64,000 nucleotides of DNA. It comes from DASUBV01 sp036501025 (GTDB taxonomy: Bacteria; Actinomycetota; Actinomycetes; Streptosporangiales; Streptosporangiaceae). How positions within the stretch are numbered: position 1 is the stretch's first letter; every line of letters begins with the position of its first letter. The position numbers and the translations under genes were made by a program. The stretch spans positions 1 to 64,000 of the forward strand of contig DASYBB010000074.1 in NCBI GenBank assembly GCA_036501025.1. Reading direction: 5' to 3'. Under the pieces are notes generated by a model. The model was given only the letters and a program-made list of their open reading frames with translations, was not told the origin of the DNA and did not search any database. Of the stretch, positions 1 to 8,633 are shown one piece after another.

Positions 1-747
1 CCGTAGCTCATCAATCTTCCGCTCAAGAATTACATTAACTCGCCGATCGCTAGCCTCTTTGACTCGCTCATCAAAGTCTTTGGTGTATGCCTTAAGACCG
101 TTGTCTGTCGTCCATGATTTCATCGTCCCCTGAACGCCTTCGATCGCCTTTACCAGATCATCGAAGCTCTTGCTTCCAACCCAGTGCATGCCGAAGAAAA
201 CGTTAAAGTCCAGGTCGTAATTGTAGCTGTAGACTTTGTTGCTATCGTGGTCTTCTGCATAGCGGACCGTTGCTTGCGTTCGACCGGGGTACTGGTCTTT
301 GCTGGAGTATCGCTGGAACAAAGAGTCCAGCATGGTGCTCATTGCCTGACCCGGAACCAGTGTGGGAATACCATCGGTCAGGGCCGTCCATTCGGTGATT
401 CGGCTAGGATCACCCAACTTGTCAATACTGCTCACGAGCGGGGGGTCAAAATCCACGACCACGTTGCGGGCTGCGGTTCGTCCAATGTTCTTGATTACAA
501 GATTCAACATGAACGGGGAAGAAGCATCGGTCTCTAGTGAGACCACGACGTAGGGTTGAGCTTGCTCTTCACGCAGGCGTCGCGCTTCACTAACCTGCCG
601 GACGGCTACGACCGCCGCGCCAACTAGAACCGCGGCCTGAACGCAAGAGGCGGCAGCGGTGATCGTGTTGGCGTCCGTCTCGCCCCTTAACCCTGCGAAG
701 GCTGCCGCCAACGGCGACACGTGCCGGTCAGTCACTCTTTTAGTCAC
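1..747 (-). CDS. Membrane-anchored hypothetical protein, 3' end outside window
   Basis: Reading the minus strand from a GTG at 747 gives 249 uninterrupted codons that run off the left edge. An in-frame TGA lies just upstream near 760. After a short N-terminus there is one hydrophobic segment (about residues 29-49, AAVLVGAAVVAV), then a basic/acidic stretch RQVSEARRLREEQAQP and a beta-rich region with NLVIKNIGRTAARNVVVDFDPP. This arrangement (one TM helix, REEQAQP, NxGxTxA..V) is one I know from uncharacterised actinobacterial proteins of accessory regions; no function is established. Base composition is much closer to 50% GC than anything downstream, and AAA, ATT and TAC codons are common, which suggests transfer. 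A GTG at 735 is an alternative start; neither has a convincing ribosome binding site. Confidence 0.72.
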   Translation of the reverse strand, partial: MTKRVTDRHVSPLAAAFAGLRGETDANTITAAASCVQAAVLVGAAVVAVRQVSEARRLREEQAQPYVVVSLETDASSPFMLNLVIKNIGRTAARNVVVDFDPPLVSSIDKLGDPSRITEWTALTDGIPTLVPGQAMSTMLDSLFQRYSSKDQYPGRTQATVRYAEDHDSNKVYSYNYDLDFNVFFGMHWVGSKSFDDLVKAIEGVQGTMKSWTTDNGLKAYTKDFDERVKEASDRRVNVILERKIDELR

Positions 748-809
748 GCAACCCTGGGATCAGATCGATGCCATGCCGCCCAGAAGCCGGTGACCTGCTA
801 CAACATCTG
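1..809. mobile_element. Edge of a probable integrated element at tRNA-Pro
   Basis: The first 760 bases are visibly poorer in GC than the rest of the window, and the change happens within about 60 bases of the 3' end of a tRNA gene. Integrases of actinomycete ICEs and islands commonly recombine at tRNA 3' ends, leaving the tRNA intact and the foreign DNA downstream of it. That is the geometry here: the tRNA points towards position 1. No integrase or second att copy is inside the window, so the element itself is inferred. Confidence 0.5.
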
Positions 810-883
<74 letters not shown>

Positions 884-980
884 GAACCGACCACCCGCCA
901 ACGGTCTGGCGGACGGCACTACCTTAGCGCAGGATGACAGCAGACGTGCCCGGCCACGCACCAGGAGCCTTCCGCCCCGC

Positions 981-2654
981 ATGAACGACCGCCTCACGGG
1001 ACTAGTCCCGCACCCCGCCTCCGTGCGCTCGCTGCCAGGCACCCTGGCCCTGACCACGCTCCCCGCCATCGTCGCCGCCGCCCGCGACGCCGCGCTGGCC
1101 GCCGCCCTGAGCCGGGCCCTCGCCGCCATCCCCTGGCCCGAAGGCGCCGCAAGCACAGAAGGCCCCCAACCCGCCCTCACCGTCGAGGCCGGGCCCGGCC
1201 TCCAGCCAGAGGCCTACCGCCTCACCATCGCCGACACCGGCATCAAGGTCGAGGCCGGGGGAGCCCCCGGCGCCTTCTACGCCGGGCAGACCCTCCGCCA
1301 GCTCCTCCCCGCCGGCGCCTGGCGCGCCGCCACCATCAGCACGGCATCACAAGAAGACTGGCGCCTGCCCTGCGCCGTCATCACCGACGCCCCCGCCCTG
1401 GCCTGGCGCGGCGCCCACCTCGACGTCGCCCGCCACTTCTTCCCCAAGCGCGAGATCCTGGCCCTGATCGACGCGTTCGCCGCCCTCAAGCTGAACCGTC
1501 TGCACCTGCACCTCACCGATGACCAGGGGTGGCGGATCGAGAGCCGGCGCTACCCCGCCCTCCACCAGATCGGCTCGCACCGCTCGCGGACCCGGCTCAG
1601 CCCCGGACGCGACGACCCGGTCTACGACGGCACCCCGCACGGCGGCTACTACACGCTGGCCGACCTGGCCGAGATCAACGCGTACGCCGCCCAGCGGATG
1701 ATCACCGTGGTGCCTGAGATCGAGGTCCCCGGGCACGCCAGCGCCCTGCTCGCGGCCTGCCCGGAGCTGGGCGCGGGGGCGCCGCCGCCCGGCGGCTACC
1801 AGGTCCTGGCGGACTGGGGGATTTTCCCGTACCTGATGTCGCCGCTGCCCCGGACCAGGGACTTCCTCCGGGACGTGTTCGGCGAGCTCCTGGAAGCGGT
1901 TCCGGCTCCCTATGTGCACATTGGCGGGGACGAGTGCGTTCTGGATGCATGGCGTGATGATCCTGAGGTCGACGCCTACCGGCGCCGCCGCGGCCTGGCG
2001 AGGGCTGCGGAGCTCCACGCTGCGTTCCTGCGCGAGGTGGCCGACCTGCTGGCCGACGACTTCGGGACCCGCGCGGTGGTATGGGACGAGGGGTTCGCCA
2101 GCGCGGACGGCACGCCGCAGCGGCTCCGGCCGGACACGATCGTGATGGCCTGGCGCGGCATGGGCATCGCCCGGCGGGCCGCGGTGGCCGGGCATGACGT
2201 GATTGCGGCGCCGGTCCTGCCGACGTACTTCGACTACTTCCAGTCCGACGACGACACCGAGCCGGGCGGGATCGGCGGCCCGCTCCGGCTGGAGGACGTG
2301 GCGGCGTTCGCGCCGGTGCCGGAGGACTGGCCCGAGACCGCCCGCCAGCACCTGATCGGAACCCAGTTCCAGGTCTGGACGGAGTACATCGCGACCAGCC
2401 GCGAGCTGGAGTACATGATCTTCCCGCGCGCCTGCGCGCTGGCCGACGTCGCCTGGTCGGGCAGGCCCGTCCCGGTGGACGGCCGGCTGGCCGCCCACCT
2501 CCGGCGGCTGGATGCCGCCGGCCTGGAGTACCGGCCGCTGAGCGGCCCGCGGCCCGAGCAGGTGGGCGGCACGGGCGCGCGGCGGCACCGGCCCGGCGCG
2601 CCGATCGGCGCGGTGACCGTGCACCTGGACCAGCTGGCCTCAGGCGGCAGCTAG
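981..2654 (+). CDS. Beta-N-acetylhexosaminidase (GH20)
   Basis: 557 aa. Family 20 glycoside hydrolases remove terminal beta-linked GlcNAc or GalNAc by substrate-assisted catalysis. An N-terminal GH20b-like domain (to about residue 150) precedes a TIM barrel that opens with AWRGAHLDVARHFF. HLTDDQGW, EIEVPGHA and the catalytic pair in HIGGDE (Asp317-Glu318) are all present. No signal peptide is obvious from this start, so the enzyme may be cytoplasmic and act on imported chitobiose or wall-derived sugars. The open frame extends upstream to 768, but that would translate through the tRNA gene. The ATG at 981 is the first sensible start, with AGGAG at 963-967 somewhat far upstream. Confidence 0.9.
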   Translation: MNDRLTGLVPHPASVRSLPGTLALTTLPAIVAAARDAALAAALSRALAAIPWPEGAASTEGPQPALTVEAGPGLQPEAYRLTIADTGIKVEAGGAPGAFYAGQTLRQLLPAGAWRAATISTASQEDWRLPCAVITDAPALAWRGAHLDVARHFFPKREILALIDAFAALKLNRLHLHLTDDQGWRIESRRYPALHQIGSHRSRTRLSPGRDDPVYDGTPHGGYYTLADLAEINAYAAQRMITVVPEIEVPGHASALLAACPELGAGAPPPGGYQVLADWGIFPYLMSPLPRTRDFLRDVFGELLEAVPAPYVHIGGDECVLDAWRDDPEVDAYRRRRGLARAAELHAAFLREVADLLADDFGTRAVVWDEGFASADGTPQRLRPDTIVMAWRGMGIARRAAVAGHDVIAAPVLPTYFDYFQSDDDTEPGGIGGPLRLEDVAAFAPVPEDWPETARQHLIGTQFQVWTEYIATSRELEYMIFPRACALADVAWSGRPVPVDGRLAAHLRRLDAAGLEYRPLSGPRPEQVGGTGARRHRPGAPIGAVTVHLDQLASGGS

Positions 2655-2774
2655 CGCCTCACCGGGCACCTTGGGCACGATCCGGACGTTAGCGTTACCA
2701 GGCGACAGTGGCCGGGTAAGCAGCCTCCAGGCGGCAGGGGCAGGGGCGGCCGCGGCCAGATCCGGAGCAGCGAC

Positions 2775-3578
2775 GTGACGATGCGGGGTTCAGCGCAGAC
2801 GGTGCCGATTCCGGTGGGCTACGGCTACGGCCGGCCGCCCCGGCGCTGGTGGGTGCGTCTCCTGCGGGTGGCCATCGGCGTCGTCGTGATCGTCGTGTGC
2901 CTGAGCCTGCTGGCCTTCGGCGGCCTGCTGCTGATCTCGCCGTCGGTCGGCAACGCCGAGCAGATCGCCGCGGCCCAGGATGCCAGCCACCACGTGGCCT
3001 ACCCCGGCCCGCCGGTCCCGGCCAAGTTCACTGCCGCGCTGACGGCCACCGAGGATCACCGCTTCGGCTCGGAACCGGGCATTGACCCGTTCGCCGTCGT
3101 CAAGGCCGCGGGCGGCGCCATCGTGCACACCAGCAACCCCGGCGGCGCGACGATCTACCAGCAGCTGGCCAAGATGCTCTACACCCCCGGCGAGTCCGGG
3201 ATCTCGGTCGAGGCCAAGCAGGTCGCCCTGGCCGTCAAGCTCCGGTACAGCTACAGCGGCAGCCAGATCCTGCAGATGTACGGGGACGTGGCCTACTACG
3301 GCAACGGCTACTACGGCATCCAGGCCGCCAGTTGCGGCTACTTCGGCGTCATGCCGGCCCAGCTGTCCTGGCCGCAGGCCGCGATGCTGGCCGGGGTGGT
3401 CAACGGCCCCTCGCTCGATGACCCGGTGACTAACCCGCTCAACGGCCGGGCACGGGAGGAGCACGTGATCGGCCGCCTGGTCGCCACCGGCGCCCTCACC
3501 CAGGCGCAGGCGGATCAGGCGCTGGCCGTCCCGGTCTCGGCCATGCTGGCCCGCGCCGGGCAGGGCTGCGGAGCCTGA
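2775..3578 (+). CDS. Monofunctional GT51 peptidoglycan glycosyltransferase-like protein
   Basis: 267 aa. There is a short cytoplasmic N-terminus, one TM helix (about residues 33-55) and an extracytoplasmic GT51 domain, but no transpeptidase domain. It should polymerise lipid II into glycan strands. GT51 motifs are recognisable: ATEDHRFGSEPGID (motif 1, with the catalytic Glu), GGATIYQQLAKML (usual form GGSTITQQ, so Tyr replaces a Thr), and GNGYYGIQAAS with the following LSWPQAAMLAG. The substitutions are unusual but leave the catalytic Glu. The start is GTG 2775 or ATG 2781, two codons later. It converges with the GtrA-like gene, with only 14 bases between the stops. Confidence 0.82.
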   Translation: MTMRGSAQTVPIPVGYGYGRPPRRWWVRLLRVAIGVVVIVVCLSLLAFGGLLLISPSVGNAEQIAAAQDASHHVAYPGPPVPAKFTAALTATEDHRFGSEPGIDPFAVVKAAGGAIVHTSNPGGATIYQQLAKMLYTPGESGISVEAKQVALAVKLRYSYSGSQILQMYGDVAYYGNGYYGIQAASCGYFGVMPAQLSWPQAAMLAGVVNGPSLDDPVTNPLNGRAREEHVIGRLVATGALTQAQADQALAVPVSAMLARAGQGCGA

Positions 3579-3592
3579 CCCAACCCCCTGAT

Positions 3593-4135
3593 TTAACGCT
3601 GCGATTCCAGCCCGTCGCCCCGCCCTGAGGTGGCGGTCGGCTCGGCGGCGGTGGCGCCGGCGCCGGCCGGCTCGAGGCTCTCGTGACCCTCCAGGACATC
3701 CTCCAGCGGCGCCTTCCACACCCAGCGGCGGTAGGAGTAGAACCGGAAGCACGTGCCGACGGCGATACCGAGCAGGTTGGCGGCGTTGTACCAGCCCGCG
3801 CTGCCCAGGCCGAGGCCGTCCTGGATGATCGCGATGGAGGCGTACTGGATGAGGATCCCGATGCCGTTCATCACGAAGAACGTGATGCTCTCGCGGGCGG
3901 TGCCCCGGCGCGGCCGGTTGCGGTAGGTCCAGTACCGGTTGCCGAGGAAGGTCACCACGGTGGCGAGCAGGGTGGCGACCGTGACCGCCTTGTACTTGCC
4001 GACGCCGAAGTCGTAGCGGAGCAGATCCGCGCCGACCAGGCTGACGACAAAGCCGACTCCGCCGACGACGCCGAACTTGGCCATCTCGTGGATGAGGTGA
4101 CGGAACTTGGCGTACAGCCCGGAAATCGCGCCCAC
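3593..4135 (-). CDS. GtrA family membrane protein
   Basis: About 180 aa with four predicted TM helices. EMAKFGVVGGVGFVVSL opens the GtrA domain, TFLGNRYWTYR closes the second helix, and FRFYSYRRWVW ends the fourth, all diagnostic of the family. GtrA/DPMS-like proteins are thought to assist polyprenyl-phosphate-linked sugar translocation or wall polysaccharide synthesis. A hydrophilic Ala/Gly/Thr tail of about 30 residues follows. I prefer the GTG at 4135, because AAGGTAGG lies about 7 bases before it. The frame stays open to an ATG at 4237, but the extra 34 residues are encoded by a repetitive stretch (GGAAACTGG and CCAACTGG units) and are not GtrA-like. Confidence 0.85.
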   Translation of the reverse strand: MGAISGLYAKFRHLIHEMAKFGVVGGVGFVVSLVGADLLRYDFGVGKYKAVTVATLLATVVTFLGNRYWTYRNRPRRGTARESITFFVMNGIGILIQYASIAIIQDGLGLGSAGWYNAANLLGIAVGTCFRFYSYRRWVWKAPLEDVLEGHESLEPAGAGATAAEPTATSGRGDGLESQR

Positions 4136-4351
4136 CTGGCGACCTACCTTCTGGGACTTGGCCCTCTGGCCTGAGGAAACTGGCCAACTGGACTGGCCAC
4201 CGGAAACTGGTCCTTGTATGTGTGAGATTACCGGCATGACGGCCCTGGGGTGCCGTCCTTGGGCTTACCGTGACCGTCGGCCGGGCGAGCCGTGAGCCCG
4301 GCCGCGAAAACTCGTTCGGAAACTGTCGGCGATCCCAGGTACCGTCTGGGT

Positions 4352-5287
4352 GTGCCCGATTCTGACGTACTCATTCGCGCAGCGGGCCTGACCAAGCGGT
4401 TCGGCGGGTTCACCGCCGTCGACGGCATCGACTTCGAGCTCCGCCGCGGCGAGGCGTTCGGGTTCCTGGGCCCCAACGGGGCCGGAAAATCGTCCACCAT
4501 GCGGATGATCGGGTGCGTCTCGCCCCCGACCAGCGGCACGCTGACCATCCTCGGGCTGGACTCGGTGGCGCAGGGCCAGGCCATCCGGGGCCGCCTCGGC
4601 GTGGTCCCGCAGGAGGACACCCTCGACGTGGACCTGACCGTCCGGGAGAACCTCCTGGTCTACGGCCGCTACTTCGGCCTGCCCCGGGCCGTGATCGCCG
4701 AGCGGACCACCCGGCTGCTGGAGTTCGTCCAGCTCGCCGACCGGGCCGGGGACCAGGTGGACCCGCTGTCGGGCGGGATGAAGCGCCGGCTGACCATCGC
4801 CCGGTCGCTGGTCAACGAGCCGGAGATCCTGCTCCTGGACGAGCCGACCACGGGCCTGGACCCGCAGGCCCGGCACGTGGTCTGGGACCGGCTGTTCCGG
4901 CTCAAGCAGCAGGGCGTGACGCTGGTCCTGACCACGCATTACATGGACGAGGCCGAGCAGCTGTGCGACCGCCTGGTCGTGATGGACGGCGGCCGGATCG
5001 CGGCCGGCGGCTCACCCCGCGAGCTGATCGGCCGGTACGCCACGCCCGAGGTGCTGGAGCTGCGGTTCCGGCCGTCCGACCACGATCAGGCGGTCGAGAA
5101 GCTGGCCGACTTCCCGGCCGAGCGGATCGAGGTCCTGGCCGACCGTTTGCTGCTCTACGTGGCCGACGGCGACGCGGCCCTGGCCGCCGCCCGCGAGCGC
5201 GGCGTGGAGCCGCTGACGTCGCTGGTGCGGCGCAGCACGCTGGAGGACGTGTTCCTCCGGCTGACCGGGCGGCGGCTGGAGGACTGA
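4352..5287 (+). CDS. ABC transporter ATP-binding protein (DrrA/NodI type)
   Basis: 311 aa from GTG 4352; an ATG at 4292 would add 20 residues. It is the nucleotide-binding subunit of an exporter with separate permeases. Walker A is GPNGAGKSS, the Q-loop is VVPQEDTLD, the signature LSGGMKRRL is followed by Walker B ILLLDEPTTGLD, and the switch His sits in LTTHYMDEAEQLCDR. The PTSGTL and TTGLDPQAR context and the regulatory C-terminus (FPAERIEVLADRLLLYV..LEDVFLRLTGRRL) match the daunorubicin-resistance/NodI subfamily. It overlaps the first permease (TGATG at 5285-5289), so the three genes form one operon. The substrate cannot be read from sequence. Confidence 0.93.
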   Translation: MPDSDVLIRAAGLTKRFGGFTAVDGIDFELRRGEAFGFLGPNGAGKSSTMRMIGCVSPPTSGTLTILGLDSVAQGQAIRGRLGVVPQEDTLDVDLTVRENLLVYGRYFGLPRAVIAERTTRLLEFVQLADRAGDQVDPLSGGMKRRLTIARSLVNEPEILLLDEPTTGLDPQARHVVWDRLFRLKQQGVTLVLTTHYMDEAEQLCDRLVVMDGGRIAAGGSPRELIGRYATPEVLELRFRPSDHDQAVEKLADFPAERIEVLADRLLLYVADGDAALAAARERGVEPLTSLVRRSTLEDVFLRLTGRRLED

Positions 5288-6162
5288 TGGCGGTCGCTTC
5301 GGCCGCGCCGGGCGGTCCCGGGCTGGCTGGCGGTCCTGGGCTGGCTGGCGGTCCCGGGCTGGCTGGCTCCGGGGCGGGGGGCGCCGGGGCGGGCGTGCTG
5401 GCCGTGCGGGCGCTGCGGTTCTGGCTGGTCAACTACCGCCGGACCTGGCGCGGCTCGATCTACACCAGCGTGGCCAACCCCGTGCTGTACCTGGGCGCCA
5501 TGGGCCTGGGCCTCGGCACCCTGGTCGACCAGCACGGCACGGGCCGGCTCGGCGGGGTCAGCTACCTGGCCTTCCTGGCCCCCGGCCTGCTCGCCGCGAC
5601 CAGCATGCAGACCGCCATGAACGAGTCCACGTTCCCGGTCATGGCCGCGGTCAAGTGGCTCAAGACCTACCAGGCGGCCGCCGCCACGCCGCTGCGCCCC
5701 GGCGACCTGTTCCGGGGGCACCTGCTGTTCACCGCCATGCGCATCCTGATGAACGCGGCGATCTTCCTGGGCGTGATGGCCGCGTTCGGGGCCATCCGGT
5801 CGTTCTGGGCCATCGCGGCGCTGCCGGTCTGCGTGCTGACCGGGCTGGCCTTTGCCGCGCCGATCGAGGCGTGGGCCATCACCCGGGACAAGGACACCTC
5901 GTTCTCCCTGCTCATCCGGTTCGGGCTGATCCCGCTGTTCCTGTTCTCCGGCACGTTCTTCCCCGTCACCCAGCTGCCCGGCTGGATCCAGCCGGTGGCC
6001 TACGCCACGCCGCTGTGGCACGGAGTGGCCCTGTGCCGGTCGCTCAGCCTGGGCACCGCGGACGTCGGCGGCTCGCTCATCCACGTCGCCTACCTGGTCG
6101 CGGTGACCGTGGCCGGGCTGGTGGCCGGCCAGTACTTCTACCGCCGGCGGCTCTATGTCTAG
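5287..6162 (+). CDS. ABC-2 type permease 1
   Basis: 291 aa. ABC-2 exporter membrane subunit with six predicted TM helices after about residue 55. RGSIYTSVANPVLYLGAMGLG opens it, and FSGTFFPVTQLPGWIQPVAYATPLWHG is the typical NodJ/DrrB loop before the last helix. The first 35 residues are not part of the domain: they are Gly/Ala/Pro-rich and contain three tandem GGPGLA units encoded by a perfect-to-near-perfect 18-nt repeat (5311-5364). Its start overlaps the stop of the ATPase gene, and its stop lies inside the start of permease 2. Confidence 0.9.
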   Translation: MAVASAAPGGPGLAGGPGLAGGPGLAGSGAGGAGAGVLAVRALRFWLVNYRRTWRGSIYTSVANPVLYLGAMGLGLGTLVDQHGTGRLGGVSYLAFLAPGLLAATSMQTAMNESTFPVMAAVKWLKTYQAAAATPLRPGDLFRGHLLFTAMRILMNAAIFLGVMAAFGAIRSFWAIAALPVCVLTGLAFAAPIEAWAITRDKDTSFSLLIRFGLIPLFLFSGTFFPVTQLPGWIQPVAYATPLWHGVALCRSLSLGTADVGGSLIHVAYLVAVTVAGLVAGQYFYRRRLYV

Positions 6163-7072
6163 CGCGGCCGGGTCCAGCGCCGCCGGGTCCAGCGCCGCCG
6201 GGTCCAGCGCCGCCGGGCCGTCGGGAGCGCTGGCGGTACGCGGCGCGGTGCTGCGGGTCCTGCCGATGCCGCTGCTGGTGACCCGCGGCAGCGGCCTGGG
6301 CGGCTTCGGCGGGCGGGGGAGCACCCGGCTGATCGAGCGGCACGCCCGCGCCTACCGCCGGGCCTGGATCCTGCTGGTGTCCGGCGTCTTCGAGCCGCTG
6401 TTCTACCTGCTGTCGATCGGGGTCGGCATCGGCGGTCTGGTCGGCGGCATCCGCGGCCCCGGCGGCCAGCTCATCGGCTTCACCAGCTTCGTCGCCCCGG
6501 CCCTGCTGGCCACCTCGGCCATGAACGGCGCCGTGGCCGACTCCACCTTCAACGTGTTCTTCCGGCTCAAGTACGCCAAGCTCTACGACGCCACCCTGGC
6601 CACCCCGATGCGCTCCGGCGACGTCGCCCTCGGCGAGGTCGGCTGGGCCCTCATCCGCGGCGGCCTGTACGCCGTGTCCTTCGAGGTCGTCATGGTGGCC
6701 ATGGGCCTGATCCACTCGGCCTGGTCGGTGCTGGTGGTTCCCGCCGCCCTGCTGATCGGCTTCGCCTTCGCCGGCGCGGGCATGGCCGCGACGACGTTCA
6801 TGAGGAGCTGGCAAGACTTCGAGTTCATCATGCTGGCCACGCTGCCGATGTTCCTGTTCTCGACGACGTTCTACCCGCTCGGCGTCTACCCGCGGGCGGT
6901 CCAGGTCATCGTCGAGTGCACCCCGCTGTTCCAGGGCATCACGATCATGCGCGCCCTCACCCTCGGCGGCGTCGGCCCCGGCCTGCTGTGGAGCGTCCTG
7001 TACCTGGCCGTCATGGGCACCGCCGGCCTCCTGATCGCCGGCCGCCGCATCGCCGGCCTCCTGCTCGGCTAG
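6155..7072 (+). CDS. ABC-2 type permease 2
   Basis: 305 aa. Second ABC-2 membrane subunit, paralogous to the preceding one: RRAWILLVSGVFEPLFYLLSIGVGIG, the conserved ESTF-like ADSTFNVFFRLKYAKLYDATLATPM, and FSTTFYPLGVYPRAVQVIVECTPLFQG. Two different permeases with one ATPase suggest a heterodimeric exporter. Like its neighbour it starts with low-complexity sequence, here four SSAAG units from a 15-nt tandem repeat (6161-6220). It overlaps permease 1 by 8 bases. Transcription probably ends at the paired hairpins just downstream. Confidence 0.9.
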   Translation: MSSAAGSSAAGSSAAGSSAAGPSGALAVRGAVLRVLPMPLLVTRGSGLGGFGGRGSTRLIERHARAYRRAWILLVSGVFEPLFYLLSIGVGIGGLVGGIRGPGGQLIGFTSFVAPALLATSAMNGAVADSTFNVFFRLKYAKLYDATLATPMRSGDVALGEVGWALIRGGLYAVSFEVVMVAMGLIHSAWSVLVVPAALLIGFAFAGAGMAATTFMRSWQDFEFIMLATLPMFLFSTTFYPLGVYPRAVQVIVECTPLFQGITIMRALTLGGVGPGLLWSVLYLAVMGTAGLLIAGRRIAGLLLG

Positions 7073-7096
7073 CCGCGCGCCGCCGGACGGCCGCCG

Positions 7097-7205
7097 GCTG
7101 CCCAGCCGGGCACCGCCAGACGGGCGGTGGCTGGGCAGCAAGGCACCGCCCGACGGGCGCCGGCTGCCCAGCCGGGCACCGCCGGCCGGGCGGTGGCTGG
7201 GCAGC
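7097..7205. terminator. Two tandem copies of the same hairpin between convergent genes
   Basis: A two-stage stem-loop occurs twice, 66 bases apart, at 7097-7139 and 7163-7205. Each copy has an outer arm GCTGCCCAGCC pairing with GGCTGGGCAGC and an inner arm CACCGCC pairing with GGCGGTG. A partial third unit follows near 7228. The structures lie between the stop codons of permease 2 and the decarboxylase, so a bidirectional terminator is the simplest reading. There is no U-tract. Confidence 0.6.
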
Positions 7206-7256
7206 CGGGCGCCGCCAGACGGCCGCCGGCTGCCCAGCGGGCGGTGCCTTGCCGCC

Positions 7257-8633
7257 TTACTGGTTTTCCAGGCCGCGGGCCAGGTCCTCGGCCCGGCCGT
7301 GCAGCTCGGGGACGTACTCCTCGGACTCGGGCTTCATCAGCACGCTGCGCACGACCCGCGCGCCGTCGGCATCGGAGCGCACCGCCGGGTGCCGCCGGGT
7401 GAAATCGCCCGCGCCCACCCGCAGGGTGCTGACGAACAGCGGCCGCTCCGGGGCGGCCATCCCGTCGGCCAGCAGGCGCGCGGACGCCTGATCGATGTCG
7501 GTCAGGCGGTGCCCCGCGGTCAGCGGGAAGTAGCAGACGATGTCGAGCTCCGGCGGCTGGTACAGATCGAGCCGGAACGAGTCAGTGAGCAGCCGCGACC
7601 AGGCCAGTGCCGCCCGGCGGCACGCCGCGAGCACCTGGCCCAGGCCGTCCGGCGCCGGCGGCAGCAGCTTGAAGGTCAACCACAGCGCGGCGGCCGCCGC
7701 GCCGGCCCGCGAGCACTCCAGGCTGATCTCGCCCAGGTGCAGGTCGCCCGACGTGAAATAGGTGTACGGCGAGTCGTGCAGGTAGAACCGCCCCACGTCG
7801 GGGTCGGCGAACAGCACGGCCCCGCACCCGTAGGGCTGCAGCCCGTGCTTGTGCGGGTCGATCACGACCGAGTCACATGCGGCGATGGCCTGCCAGGGCC
7901 GCGGGTCGAGCCCGGCCGGTCCGTCCTGGCCGGCCAGCAGGGCGTAGAACCCGCCGTAGGCGGCGTCGACGTGGACGCGGACCCCGTGCCGCCGGGCGAC
8001 GGCCAGCACGCCGTGCACCGGGTCAATGGCCCCCAGCCCGGTCGTGCCCGCCGTCGCCACGACCGTGCCGATCTCGCCGCCGGCTAGCAGCACGTCCAGC
8101 TCATCCAGGTCCATCCGGCCGGCCGCGTCCACCCCGACCGCCGTCCCGCGGATGCGCAGGACGCCGCACATCCGGCTGTGCGTGTAGTGCGCCTCAGAGC
8201 TGTAGGCGATGCCCCGGCCCGGATGCAGCTCGCGGGCGACGAACAGCGCCTCCAGGTTCGCGATCGTCCCGCTCGTCGTCAGGTGCCCCAGGTGCTCGGC
8301 CATCCCGAACATCCCGGCCAGCTGGGCGACGACTTCCTTCTCCATCTCCGCCGTGGCCGGCCCGCCGTCCAGGGCGTGGTTATTCGGGTTCACCAGCATC
8401 GTCGCGAGATAGCCCGCCACCGCCGCCGGGTGCGGCGGCTTGAGCATCTGCCCCGCGTACTCCGGGTGGAAGAACGGGTAGTTGTCCCGCAGCCGCTCGG
8501 TCAGCTCCCCGAACGCCGCAGCGAACCGCTCGTCGCTCACCTGCAGCGACGGGTGCCGCGCAAACGCCCCGAAGCCCGCCTCCCACTCGCCGATCGCCGC
8601 CACCCCCGCACTCAGCCAGCGATCCAGCTCCAT
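7257..8633 (-). CDS. PLP-dependent group II amino-acid decarboxylase
   Basis: 458 aa. Pyridoxal-phosphate decarboxylases of this group turn aromatic or acidic amino acids into amines. Features seen: NYPFFHPEYAGQM and NPNNH near the substrate pocket, TSGGT-like TTSGTIANLEAL for phosphate binding, AHYTHSR with the ring-stacking His, VHVDAAYGG (Asp223 contacts the pyridine N), and the Schiff-base lysine in DPHKHGLQPYGCG (Lys262). It resembles the L-tyrosine/aromatic L-amino-acid decarboxylase branch more than GadB, but the substrate is inferred. It is a single gene, convergent with the ABC operon. Confidence 0.88.
   Translation of the reverse strand: MELDRWLSAGVAAIGEWEAGFGAFARHPSLQVSDERFAAAFGELTERLRDNYPFFHPEYAGQMLKPPHPAAVAGYLATMLVNPNNHALDGGPATAEMEKEVVAQLAGMFGMAEHLGHLTTSGTIANLEALFVARELHPGRGIAYSSEAHYTHSRMCGVLRIRGTAVGVDAAGRMDLDELDVLLAGGEIGTVVATAGTTGLGAIDPVHGVLAVARRHGVRVHVDAAYGGFYALLAGQDGPAGLDPRPWQAIAACDSVVIDPHKHGLQPYGCGAVLFADPDVGRFYLHDSPYTYFTSGDLHLGEISLECSRAGAAAAALWLTFKLLPPAPDGLGQVLAACRRAALAWSRLLTDSFRLDLYQPPELDIVCYFPLTAGHRLTDIDQASARLLADGMAAPERPLFVSTLRVGAGDFTRRHPAVRSDADGARVVRSVLMKPESEEYVPELHGRAEDLARGLENQ

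Noticed and set aside
184..553. Plus-strand open frames of 117 and 63 codons in the low-GC segment
   Set aside because: They are shadows of the minus-strand gene that reads through 747-1. Their peptides have no domain character.
4513..5286. Extension of the first permease frame into the ATPase gene
   Set aside because: It is out of frame with the clear ABC ATPase; the TGATG overlap at 5285 marks the real start.
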